Shown piece after piece: positions 32,511 to 42,456 of a stretch of DNA of 64,000 nt. Every line of letters starts with the position of its first letter. The stretch's first letter is position 1. A program made the position numbers and the translations under genes. The notes beneath the pieces are model-generated. The model did not search any database, was not told where the DNA came from, and saw only the letters and a program-made list of their open reading frames with translations. Source of the DNA: Blepharisma stoltei (lineage: Eukaryota > Ciliophora > Heterotrichea > Heterotrichida > Blepharismidae); NCBI GenBank assembly GCA_914767885.1, contig CAJZBQ010000012.1, positions 124,001 to 188,000 on the forward strand. Direction: 5' to 3'.

Positions 32511-32911
32511 AAAATGGAAACTCGCAAGCTCATCTAATAGTTACATTTTAATCCTTTATATATTTTATATCGTTTTGGCTATCCATTAATAAAAAGCCTT
32601 CTTTATGCTTATCATAGCAATGCTTTATTAATTAATAATTTTTAGTCAAAAATTAAAAAAATACATTTATAAAGTTGTTAATGTTTCTTAGAATGATTGC
32701 ATGAATCTTAATTTTGGAAATCAAATATTCAATTAGCAAATAGTTAATCAGGTTCCACCTCATAAAAATAGAAATAGACAGCTCGCCATGAAAAGCTTGT
32801 TTACTTTTTGGCAATATTTATTTAATAAAAATTATTTTATTTTGTATTGAATTCATTGATTAGCTTTTCTAATTCATATTTTTTAGGAAATTGAATTAAT
32901 GCTTACTGACT
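32511..32911. other. Intergenic, AT-rich
   Basis: Spacer between the decayed MITE and the end of AKR copy 3. No feature recognised. Confidence 0.55.
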
Positions 32912-35900
32912 TTATCTTCTTGGAGGATTTGGTGTGAATGTTCTCCAATTCATTGACGGAGCTGGTCTATTACCAAGCAAGTCTTCAATTCTTGTAAGAA
33001 CTTCTGGGGTCAATTTTTTAATGACTTCAATAGCGCCTATATTGTCATCCATATGATGAGGAGCACTAGCACCTACAATAGCAGTAGACACGTCAGGATT
33101 TTTAATTACCCATGCAAGTGCAAGCTGAGATTGAGAGCATCCTAACTCCTCTGCTAAAGCTTTTAACCCGGTCAAAGTTTTAACAGCCTCTTCTTTTCTG
33201 CTCCCAATAAATTTATCGTATCTCTGTTTAAAAAAATTAACAAATGGATTGTTTTCAAGTCTTCCAGCTGGAATATTTCCATCATTATATTTTCCAGATA
33301 ATAGACCTCCGCATAAAGGTGACCAAACTGTAGTTCCAAGCCCATATTGGTCAAATAATGGAACATAATCTTTTTCAACAATTTCTCTTTCAAACATATG
33401 ATATTCGCATTGCTCAACAATTGGTGGAATCCATCCATTGTTTTCGCAAATTGTAAAACACTCAGAGATCTGCTGAGGAGTAAAGGCAGAAGTTCCCCAG
33501 TAGAAAGCTTTATCATTATCAATAATTTCATTCATAATCCTAATTGTTTCTTCAAGCGGAACTTCTGGATCAAATCTGTGAAGGTAAAGTACATCAACGT
33601 AGTCTAGTTGAAGCCTTTCTAAACAGTGGTCAATTGCTTGTCTTATCCTTTTGCGACTAAGGCCTTGGATTCCAAATCTTACAGGACTTAGCTTACTCTT
33701 TATACATAAATATAAAAAATATTAATTTTAATATATTTTGCTATATTATAGCTATATTTTCATTTTCTAGTAAAAAGTAAATTTTTGAACGTCAAGCTAG
33801 TTGTTATAATAAGATCGTCTCTATCCCAACCTCCCTGCTTTATATTATTTCCTAATATTTTTTCCGCAACTCCAAGGCCATAACCTTCAGCAGTGTCAAA
33901 AAAATTAACACCTCCTCTAATGCATTTATCCATGTGGTCAAGCACAGACCCAACCTCCCCCACACCCCCTCCACTTCGCCCCCAACCCTAAAGCATAAAT
34001 CCCACCCCTATATAGTTTAGGAATCGGATGTATGAGTTATAGAGAAATTCTCTAAATTTTGCTTAATTATCGCATTTTAAGTACGAATCCAGTCGAATTT
34101 TTATTTAAAATGGATAGACACATTACATTAGATAGACAGTCTCGTGCCTTTAATTTAACGCAATCACCGAGGATCTCCTGGGAGATTCAACCGCTTTGCA
34201 AGCATAAGGTCTCCTCCTTGTTTTGTGGGCTCCAGTGCTGAGTGGGCAGTCTACGGGTTTGTGCGGCCTCCTAAGGCTGTGGAATACGAAGTTGGCGTCC
34301 CAAAAAATTCCAAAAAATGGAATTTCTGATATCCTGTCGGCAAAAAAGGAAAAATCCAGATCCTGGGGCGTAACTCCCAGTTTCACGCTAGGCAGTTGCC
34401 CGATTGGTCTAGGTGTTCCATGTAGACCTTGCTGGGCTTGCCCTTTCCAAATATGAACCCTCCTTTCCTTCGAGGTAAAAACCAAGCTCAAAAATATACC
34501 TGGGCTAGGCTCTGCGCTCCTGCAGAGTTGCTTACCTAGCATTGCCGTCCATTTCAAGGTTGGAAAAACCTTGCCGGATATAATTAAAATATGTGTCGAG
34601 GCTGGATGGCCGGGAGGCTATGCCCAGACAAAGACGCCAGATTTTAATATAAAATGGATAGACACAAATAAATCAATTCGAGTATAATTATGTATCATAG
34701 ACACATGCAATATCTAGCATCAATTGTGCTAAATTAATGGTTTTAACAGATTTAATCTCCTAAATAGCTTATTTTAAATATAAGGCATGATATATCTCTT
34801 TTAAATTTAATACAAAAATATAAACTAAATTTGCTAGCTGTATAAAATTCTGCATATAGTAGGGATATAAAATATATTGTAAATATACTATTAATTGGGT
34901 TTTAGTTGTTAAGGAGAGAAAACAGTGCAATATCTATTATATTTCTTATGATCAAGATTAGGTAGTTTGGTATTAAGCGTGGTGGAAAGGTTGGGGGAAT
35001 TGTAGTATACACTTAGTTAGATTATAGAAAAGCTCCCTGTCGGGATACAGAGATCCTTTTTCCTTCCATAACGCTCCATTTGTCTGCTTCTTCGACAATT
35101 GTCTCACGATCTTCAAAGCCATACTCCTACCAGGCATGGGCCTGCACATACTCCCTAGTAGTCGGAATGTTTGAATAGCTGTGCTGTATGCCTATGGGGT
35201 TTAGCTTCTAGAAAATTCGAAAAACAAATTTCTGGTCATCTGTCAGCCAAGATGAAAATTAGTTGTAAAGAGCACAACGCCTGATATCGCACTAAGGAAC
35301 ATTCCCGATCGATTAGGAGGAGCCTCACTGGTATTGCTGGAAGCCCTTTTCCAACACCGAACTCCATCTTCCTCCAAGGTAAAACCTTGACCAACTTGCA
35401 GTCCGACAATTTCAGATTTTGCGCTCACCAAATCAAGTAAAACATGGCCGAATTAACATACCGAATGCCCAAAACTTCCTACCGCAAGTTCCCTTAGTCT
35501 CCCCAGCTACAGGTGTAGGAGGTTGGGTTGGTTCGCCATGCCATTTTTATTTATATTTGGAATCATGCACGACCACTTGTCAACCTTATTTTGACATGCC
35601 ACTTTTTAATTCCTCAATAGAGTCCATCAAGGTCCTTCCTCAGTTTATTTAAGCTTGCTCGATAGGGGCATGGCTATAAGCCTGATTGCTAAATTATTGT
35701 GCATTGCAAAATATTGAGCATTAATAAACTCGTATAATAGTTGCTATTTCATAATTGTATAGTAGGCTTGCTTTGATCAGTAAGACAAGCTTATTGGTGC
35801 TCAAATATATGCAACTGACAATGCTATAAATGTCTAATTATGTAATGGGGTGGGGATGGGTCTATTAGGGTGGGATTTATGATCCCAGGGAGTGGGGGTG

Positions 35901-36053
35901 GAAGGTTGGGATCTGTGCTTGGCCATCCATACATTGAAAATTCCACTCTTCAGCTCCTTTGTCCCAACTGCTAGTCAAATTTCCAAAGCTTAAAACTGAA
36001 ACTTTAAGTCCTGAATTCCCAAGATACCGATATTCCATTGACTCGGACTCCAT
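32912..36053 (-). CDS. Aldo-keto reductase, copy 3 (IES plus 2-kb insertion)
   Basis: Starting at ATG 36053, the first 43 codons (MESESMEYRYLGNSGLKVSV to WNFQCMD) are separated from the rest by a 1,991-bp element with terminal inverted repeats; a 104-bp IES follows after LIITT. Removing 33694-33797 and the element with one ATCCAT copy (1,997 bp) leaves exactly 1,041 nt, the length of every other copy. Asp/Tyr (FFDTAEGYG), Lys (TTKLSP) and His (LHRFD) are intact. The coding repair is exact, so removal in the macronucleus is very likely, although the 6-bp duplication has no TA. Confidence 0.9.
33694..33797. other. IES in AKR copy 3, 104 bp
   Basis: TA at 33694-33695 and 33798-33799. Removal gives LIITTKLSPVRFGIQGL. 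Confidence 0.88.
34106..34666. mobile_element. GC-rich retroposon-like insert, 527 bp, with 17-bp duplication
   Basis: TAAAATGGATAGACACA occurs at 34106-34122 and 34650-34666. The 527 bp between are clearly richer in G and C than the host. Sub-motifs such as CTTCGAGGTAAAAACCAAG and GATATCCTGTCGGCAAA recur in diverged form in the segment at 35030-35640, so both belong to one family. Long target duplication without inverted ends suggests reverse-transcriptase-driven insertion. Confidence 0.75.
35030..35640. mobile_element. Second GC-rich segment, related to the 34.1-kb insert
   Basis: It shares diverged blocks with 34123-34649 (CTTCCTCCAAGGTAAAACC; TTCTGGTCATCTGTCAGCC). Target duplication not found, so limits are approximate. 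Confidence 0.5.
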
Positions 36054-36761
36054 CTTACTTTATAATTCTTCTTCAATCAATTTAATTGTAAAACATTAGA
36101 TAAGAAAACTGAAAGAATTGTTAAAATATTTAATTTTTATCAAGGAGAAGAGCATTTTTATTTTCATTATTCAATTTTGGCATTTGCTAACTTGGTGAGG
36201 GATTTAATAAAATCTATAAAGTGAAGGCATATTAAAGAATAAGCCATGATCTCAATATTTTCAATTAACTAAAGAATGCTTTTAAAAAATATATATTAAA
36301 CGATCATTTATAAAATTTTTAACTCAATATTATAGCTTTATTATTTATTAGGACTGAAAAATAAAAGAATCAGCTTAAATATTTTTGAGCTTATTTGGTA
36401 GGCAATTTATTGAAAATGTCAATTATCAATTCTCTCCATGCCAAGTCTAATTCCTCTGGAATATAAAATAAAATTTCAAAATGGTGGATGGTTGCAGTTT
36501 AGTAATCTTTTATTTATTCAGACATTTGTTATATTTTTTATTTTGCTATTATTTTCTTAATAATGAATGACTTCATAATAATTTACTATTAATATTAAAT
36601 AATTTGAATTATTTTAATAAAATTAAATGCATGCCTTAATAGAAAAACGTTAAACTCAAAAGATATTTTAATATATATATATAGCTATAAACAATTCTTA
36701 TTTAACGGAAAATGTGCTTTTATATTTCATAAAGCAATTATTTAGAAATATGCTAATTAAT
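36054..36761. other. Intergenic between AKR copies 3 and 4
   Basis: About 700 bp of AT-rich DNA without ORF, MITE end or duplication that I could see. Confidence 0.6.
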
Positions 36762-38144
36762 TTATCTCCTTGGAGGATTTGGTGTAAAAGTTCTCCAGTG
36801 CATTGATGGAGCTGGTCTATTCTCAAGCAGCTCTTCAATTCTTGCCAAAATCTCTGGCGACAATTTGTCTAAGACATCAACTGAATTAATATTATCTTCA
36901 AGATGATGAGGAGCACTAGCTCCCATAATAGCAGTAGAAACATCAGGATTTTTAATTACCCACGCAAGCGCAAGTTGTGCTTGAGTACATCCCAGCTCAT
37001 CTGCAATAGCTTTTAATCCATTCAGAGTCCTTAACGCTGCTTCCTTCCTGCTTCCAATATATTTATCCCAATATTGTTTTAGCATTGGAGCAAATGGGCT
37101 GCTTTCAAGTCTCCCAGGAGGAATATTTCCATCATTATATTTCCCAGATAAAAGACCTCCAGCTAAAGGCGACCAAACTGTAGTCCCTAAACCATATTGA
37201 TCAAATAAAGGTACATAATCTCTCTCAATAATGTCTCTTCTAAACATATGATATTCGCACTGTTCAACGATCGGTGGAATCCATCCATGCTTTTCACAAA
37301 TTGTGAAACATTCAGAAATTTGCTGTGGGGTGAAATTAGAAGTTCCCCAATAGAATGCTTTATCGTTGTCGATAATTTCATTAGCAATTCTAATGGTTTC
37401 CTCAAGAGGGACTTCAGCATCAAATCTGTGAAGGTAAATTACATCAACATAGTCAAGCTGCATTCTTTCTAAAGAATGATCAATGGCTTGTCTTAGTCTT
37501 TTGCGGCTGAGACCTTGAATTCCAAAGTTTGAAGGGAAAAACTTAGTTGTGATTATCAGATCGTCTCTATCATAACCTCCTTGCTTTATGTTTCTTCCAA
37601 GGATTGTTTCAGCTATTCCAAAGCCATAGAATTCAGCTGTGTCAAAAAAATTAACTCCTCTTCTGATGCATTTATCAACACATTGGAAGTTCCATTCTTC
37701 AGTTCCATCGGCCCATCCACTAGTCATATTTCCAAAACTAAATTTTCCTCCTTTAAATTAGAACAAAATTAGGTAAATTTCCATTTTTTGCTGAGCAAAT
37801 TTTTTTTTCAATAGAAAAATATTATTAATTTTTATAAAATTTGCTTTAACCGAATTCAATCGAAAAAATGCAATTAGAATATTATTGAACAGTTTTAACG
37901 CTGCATCGATAATTTTTGAATTAATTCTTTATAAAAATAAATTAAAATTCAAAAATTGAATTGAATTTATATTTTTTTAATTAAAACATTTTTATAATTT
38001 TTTATAGAGAAAAATAAAATAAAAAAAAATTAACTATTCTTTGAATGGGAACAGGATTTTTTTCCAATTTAAAGGGAGAATAACGACAGAAACTTTAAGC
38101 CCTGACCTTCCAAGGTAGCGATATTTCATTGACTCAGTCTCCAT
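36762..38144 (-). CDS. Aldo-keto reductase, copy 4 (one IES)
   Basis: From ATG 38144 the N-terminus METESMKYRYLGRSGLKVSV joins VSFGNMTSGWADGTEEW when the 342-bp segment 37739-38080 is removed; the frame is then exactly 1,041 nt. The tetrad is intact (FFDTAEFYG, TTKF, LHRFD). The ATG of the long open piece (37727) is internal (Met of GNMTSG), not a real start. Confidence 0.94.
37739..38080. mobile_element. MITE family D IES in AKR copy 4, 342 bp
   Basis: TA at 37739-37740 and 38081-38082. Ends are inverted: TTTCCTCCTTTAAATTAGAA and TTCTCCCTTTAAATTGGAAA. Removal gives LKVSVVSFGNMTSG. Confidence 0.9.
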
Positions 38145-38480
38145 TTTCTAATTTAGTATTGTTATTGATTATCAATAAATATTTTTGATAGTAAATATTT
38201 ATTATTAAAAGTGATGGATCACATGAATATTATCAAATTCAATAGCATTAAATTGAGACAAGATTATTTGCCTGAATAAAAGAGCATAATTTGCATAGCT
38301 TATTTAATTATTTAAATCAAATTCAAATTTAAAGCCAGAAGCAATGAATTCTCTTAATTAGTTTTACGAAACCAAAATTATTCTAACTCCCCCTCCCATC
38401 ATTGATCGAACGATTGACTGTAAAAATTCCTAAAAATTGGGGAAATTAACCCCCATCCTTGATCGAACGATTTTTATCAT

Positions 38481-38953
38481 GCAAATTTTTATATATAAAT
38501 AAAATGGCATTCGGTTCGAGAGAAATTAGCTTTGCTAATTTTCTCTCCCTCATGGAATTTTTATTTATGGGGTTAGGTTTTCTCTCGAGAACTTCTGCAC
38601 AGCAATAGACGGTTAACTCTGGGGATAACCAGAGGAACGCCTCCTCAGTGCATCAAGAGGCTCGGAGTTTTACCTCTCAGCACATCTCCACGGGAGGATG
38701 ACCCTTAGGCGGAACACGCGCAGGAGCTGAGTCAGGGCGAGGCATCGGCAACGCGCCGGGTGAGAAGTGCAGCAAGACTGGCGACGAAGCTTTGATAGAC
38801 GGCTTGGGCCTGGGCTGACCAGGTTAATCCAAGATGGCTCGGTGACGTCACAAGTTTTGCCAAAAGCCCTTTTATAGGGGCTGCGGCACCGCGCACCTTA
38901 AAGACCGAATAATTAAGTAAGTAAGTAAGTAAGTAAGCAAATTTTTATATATA
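38481..38953 (+). mobile_element. SINE-like retroposon, 439 bp, with AAGT-repeat tail
   Basis: A 17-bp duplication GCAAATTTTTATATATA flanks it (38481-38497 and 38937-38953); the empty site is seen in the family B copy at 25.1 kb. It ends in a (TAAG)n tail (38914-38936), typical of LINE-mobilised SINEs. Near the 5' end, GGTTCGAGAGA resembles a Pol III B box, and GAGAGAAATTAGC pairs with GCTAATTTTCTCTC (38518-38547). It is strongly GC-rich for this genome. No ORF. Confidence 0.82.
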
Positions 38954-39055
38954 TAAAAATATATTAGTTATCGAAAGCTTGGGAAGATGTACCTAATGAA
39001 GTTGTTTTAAGAGACTTTGAGGAGACAGAAAGCTACAGAATCAACCATCCGAAGT

Positions 39056-39242
39056 TATACAGTCATCAACCTAGGCTTAAAAACTCAATAATCTAAAAAA
39101 TAGAAATTTTTTAAAAATTAAAACAAAAAAATTTTTTAATTCAATAAGGAACAAATTAAAATTTATACAGTTTAAAGGGGTGAATAATAAATTAAAATAT
39201 TAAAAATTGGTGTTTTTATGAGATTAATTCAATTTTTTGCTG
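39056..39242. mobile_element. 187-bp TA-bounded insert nested in the MITE
   Basis: Absent from the family B copy at 24.9 kb, where CCGAAGTAAAAATAAATT is continuous. Here TA-TACAG opens it and CTG-TA closes it. AT-rich. Confidence 0.7.
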
Positions 39243-39659
39243 TAAAAATAATGATTAAATACTCTTAACCCTCTTATTTAAAAATAAATAAAAAAAACAT
39301 ATATATATATTTTATTTTTATATATAAATTTTTTTTCCCAAAAAAAATTGTTTTAACCCCCATCCTTGATCGAACGATGGCGAGCCGTTCGATCAAGGAT
39401 GGGAAGGGGGAGTAAGAATTTATATTTTGTAAATTCTTTAATATTCTCTCATTTGGCCAACAATAATCACTTATTAAAGAGAAATTTCATTTAAGTCATC
39501 TTCTCTGAGTAAAAATTAATTAAATAACTTCAAAATTTTATTTAATTTTTCATTTTAATAAAAGCTTAAATTTGGAACTTAAACTTCAATAGAAATTATC
39601 TAAAGTTACATTTAGCATATTAAAATTGAGAGCCATGATCAAAGTGATTTTATCTACAC

Positions 39660-39778
39660 GTTAGAAATTTAATTCTTCAGTTCCATCAACCCATCCAATA
39701 GTCACATTTCCAAAGCCTAAATTAAAACTTTAAGCCCTAAACTTCCAAGATCACGATATTTATTGACTCACTTTCCAT
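39660..39778 (-). pseudogene. Aldo-keto reductase remnant (N-terminal 40 codons only)
   Basis: The minus strand resembles the first exon part of the AKR copies (ATGGAAAGTGAGTCAAT, then a LGSLGLKVL-like block and GFGNVTIGWVDGTEE) but with stops and frame changes. Nothing downstream remains. It is a truncated sixth copy. Confidence 0.75.
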
Positions 39779-39922
39779 TCCCCTCTATATTCTAGGAATA
39801 TAAAATCTTTTCTTAAGACATATTTTATTATTATAATTAATACATTATAAGTAATTCTGAGTTTTTAGCTATTTTATTAATACAAATGCATGTATTTCAT
39901 TTGATAATTTTCTCCAAATATT

Positions 39923-40270
39923 TACTCCCCTCCTCCATGAGCGAGCAAAAATTCCTATATTTTTTTGCCCAAAAACCCACCCTCCGTGTGAGCGAACAAA
40001 AATTTTTTATCAAAAAAAAATTGATATATAAGTGATAACTAGTATCATGATATCTCGAGTTAATTCTGTTTAATCTTAAACAAATTGCGTTTTAAAACAT
40101 AAATTTTACAAATTAAATTAATATTTGCCTTCCAATTTTGAGAAGTAGGATTTTTTTAATTCCAAATAAATTTTTTTTTTTAAAATTTATATAAAAATAT
40201 TTTAAAAAAAAAAATTAACCCCCTCTGTGAGTGAACAAAGATTTTTTTGTTTGCTGACGGAGGGGGGAGT
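39923..40270. mobile_element. MITE family A, 348 bp, intergenic
   Basis: TA-bounded. Left: two direct motif copies (CCTCCATGAGCGAGC; CCTCCGTGTGAGCGAAC). Right: hairpin of CCTCTGTGAGTGAACAAA with TTGTTTGCTGACGGAGG, with small mismatches. Confidence 0.9.
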
Positions 40271-40550
40271 TATAAAAGAAGTCCTATTAAATTCAAAATA
40301 GTTTTTTGGTTATGTGCATTACTGAATTGTGTAAGGTTTATGGAAAAAGTACGGAGATTCTATGTGGGGAAATATATTTAGGATGAAAAACCTCATACAA
40401 TTTGTACAAGGCATTATTTATAATATAATGAATAGCTCATTTAAATAGCAACCAACAATAATTGAATTAATTATTTATTAGCAATTTAAAAACATACAAT
40501 TAATTTATAATGAAGAGCTAAGAAATTATTAAATCTAATAATTAATATGT

Positions 40551-41960
40551 TTATCTTCTTGGAGTATTTGGTGAGAAATTTCTCCAATTCATAGATGGCG
40601 TTGGCCTATTTCCAAGTAGATCTTCAATTCTTGATAGTACCTCAGGGGATAGTTTTTCAATCACTTCCACAGAGCCAAGATTGTCTTCAAGCTGAGCAAT
40701 GGAGCTAGCTCCAGTAATAGCAGTTGATACATCAGGATTTTTCATCACCCATGCAATAGCTAATTGAGCTTGGCTGCATCTTAATTCATCTGCAATCGCT
40801 TTTAATCCCGTTAAAATCTTAACTGCGGCTTCTTTTCTGTTCCCAATATATTTATCCCACTTTGGTTTTGTAAATGACGCAAATAAGCTATTGTCAAATC
40901 TGCCTGCTGAGACATTTCCGTCATTATATCTTCCTGACAAAATCCCTCCACACAAAGGTGACCATACACTAGTCCCTAGTCCGTACTGATTAAATGAAGG
41001 AACATAGTCTCTTTCAACAATTTCTCTTTCAAACATATGATATTCACACTGTTCTACAATTGGTGGAATCCATCCATGTTTTTCACAAATCGTGAAACAT
41101 TCAGAAATTTGCTGAGGAGTAAAGTTAGAAGTTCCCCAATAGAATGCCCATTAAACAGGCGACTTTGGATCATTGGGTATCCTCTATCGAGAAACGGGGA
41201 TTTCGGCTTGGGTCATATGGGAGCAGTCTTTTCTTGTAGCTGCCAAAAAAAGGCACTCTGGCACCCTATAGACTCCAAGGAGCTAATCCTGGAATCAAGT
41301 TACTCCCAATAGCCTGCTGCAGGGCAGCAGAAATATATAAGCCGCCTACTCAGGATTGAAACTGCAAGGCAAGTAGGAGACAGCCGCATCGACTTTGGCT
41401 AGACTTACTAGGCAGTTCATCTCAATGCGGATTAATCTCCTGTACGGAAGATCTTTGGTGAAAACATCACAATATGACTAGCGCCTGTCTTTAATAATCA
41501 TAATCTAATAGAACGCTTTATCACTGTCTATAATTTCATTAGCAATTCTAATAGATTCCTCTAGTGGGACTTCAGGGTCAAATCTATGCAGGTAAATTAT
41601 ATCAACATAATCGAGCTGCATTCTTTCTAAAGAATGATCAATGGCTTGCCTTAGTCTTTTGCGGCTGAGGCCTTGAATTCCAAATTTTGAAGGGAAAAAC
41701 TTAGTTGTTATGATGAGATCATCTCTATCATAGCCTCCTTGCTTTAGATTTCTTCCAAGAATTGTTTCAGCAACTCCTGAGCCGTATAATTCAGCTGTAT
41801 CAAAAAAATTGACTCCTTTTTTGATGCATTTATCAATACACTGAGAGTTTCATTCTTCTGCTCCTTCTGCCCACCCACTTGTCATGTTTCCAAAGCCAAG
41901 AACTGAAACTTTAAGCCCTGATCTTCCAAGGTAGCGGTATTTCATTGACTCAGCCTCCAT
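40551..41960 (-). CDS. Aldo-keto reductase, copy 5 (369-bp interruption)
   Basis: From ATG 41960 (MEAESMKYRYLGRSG) the gene reads to the FYWGT block, where a 359-bp GC-rich insertion plus one target copy breaks it. Removing 369 bp leaves exactly 1,041 nt. The Trp in EEWNSQC is TGA. FFDTAELYG, TTKF and LHRFD keep the tetrad. The C-terminal half is more diverged than in copies 1-4 (SGRYNDGNVSAGRFDNS). Confidence 0.9.
41138..41516. mobile_element. GC-rich insertion in AKR copy 5, 359 bp, with 10-bp duplication
   Basis: AATAGAATGC (41138-41147) and AATAGAACGC (41507-41516) flank 41148-41506; the intact site is seen in copies 1 and 4. The insert is GC-rich with no ORF or inverted ends. TA lies inside the duplication, so a cut at TA (41140-41508) restores the gene precisely. 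Confidence 0.85.
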
Positions 41961-42456
41961 CTAATAGTTATTAGATTTCTCTTTTTGACATTAAAATGTG
42001 CATGATATTAAAATTTTATTATTAAAAGTGATGGATAATGGCAGCCATAATTGGAGAATATTTTGTAAATTAAAATGCTATTAGGATTTGCTAGAAACTA
42101 ATCCTTAAAGAAGTTCGTTTTAAAGAGAATGTTTTTCTTCTTCAGATTTATTTTCTAATTAGTAATAAAATGTAAAATTATTAATAAGAATCACTTAAGC
42201 TTCCGATTAATATTTTTTAATTATTTCACATATAATCAACATAAATCTGTTTATTTCTTATTTTATATTTTTGAATTTTTTCATGCCTAAATGAAAACAC
42301 ATGTGTCATAATTTTTAACAAAAATAGGGAATGAACAAATAAGAATTTAAAACAAAAAAACACTCAAAATTTATCTATCAATACTCATTATTACTATCCT
42401 TCTATTTTACCACACATACAAAAATTAACCTTTAATTAACCAAGATAATTACAATC
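41961..42456. other. Intergenic between AKR-5 start and USP end
   Basis: AT-rich, about 500 bp, no recognisable element. Confidence 0.6.

Larger units (their letters stand above)
33934..35924. mobile_element. 2-kb element with GC-rich inverted ends, no transposase seen
   Basis: It is flanked by ATCCAT (33928-33933 and 35925-35930). The tips GTGGTCAAGCACAGACCCAA and GGCCAAGCACAGATCCCAA start imperfect inverted repeats of about 80 bp, rich in CCCC. The inside holds at least one nested retroposon-like insert (34123-34649), a second GC-rich segment (about 35030-35640) and AT-rich filler. No transposase ORF was found, so it is non-autonomous; the superfamily is unknown. Confidence 0.8.
38394..39412. 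mobile_element. MITE family B copy carrying two nested insertions
   Basis: TA-bounded. The left end has two direct copies of the ATC(C/A)TTGATCGAACGA motif (38398, 38454); the right end is the motif hairpin (39358-39402). The body matches 24886-25241 in inverse orientation. It is lengthened by a 439-bp retroposon (38498-38936) and a 187-bp TA-bounded piece (39056-39242). Confidence 0.9.

Noticed and set aside
31532-33607. Plus-strand ORFs opposite the aldo-keto reductases
   Set aside because: They mirror the conserved AKR coding sequence in the other strand, and recur only because the genes are paralogues.
34150-34557. 135-aa minus ORF and 77-aa plus ORF in the 34-kb insert
   Set aside because: Both strands are open over the same GC-rich stretch and neither looks like a protein family; treated as chance frames in a retroposon.
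39660-39778. Functional sixth aldo-keto reductase
   Set aside because: Only the first 40 codons remain, with stops; the rest of the gene is absent.
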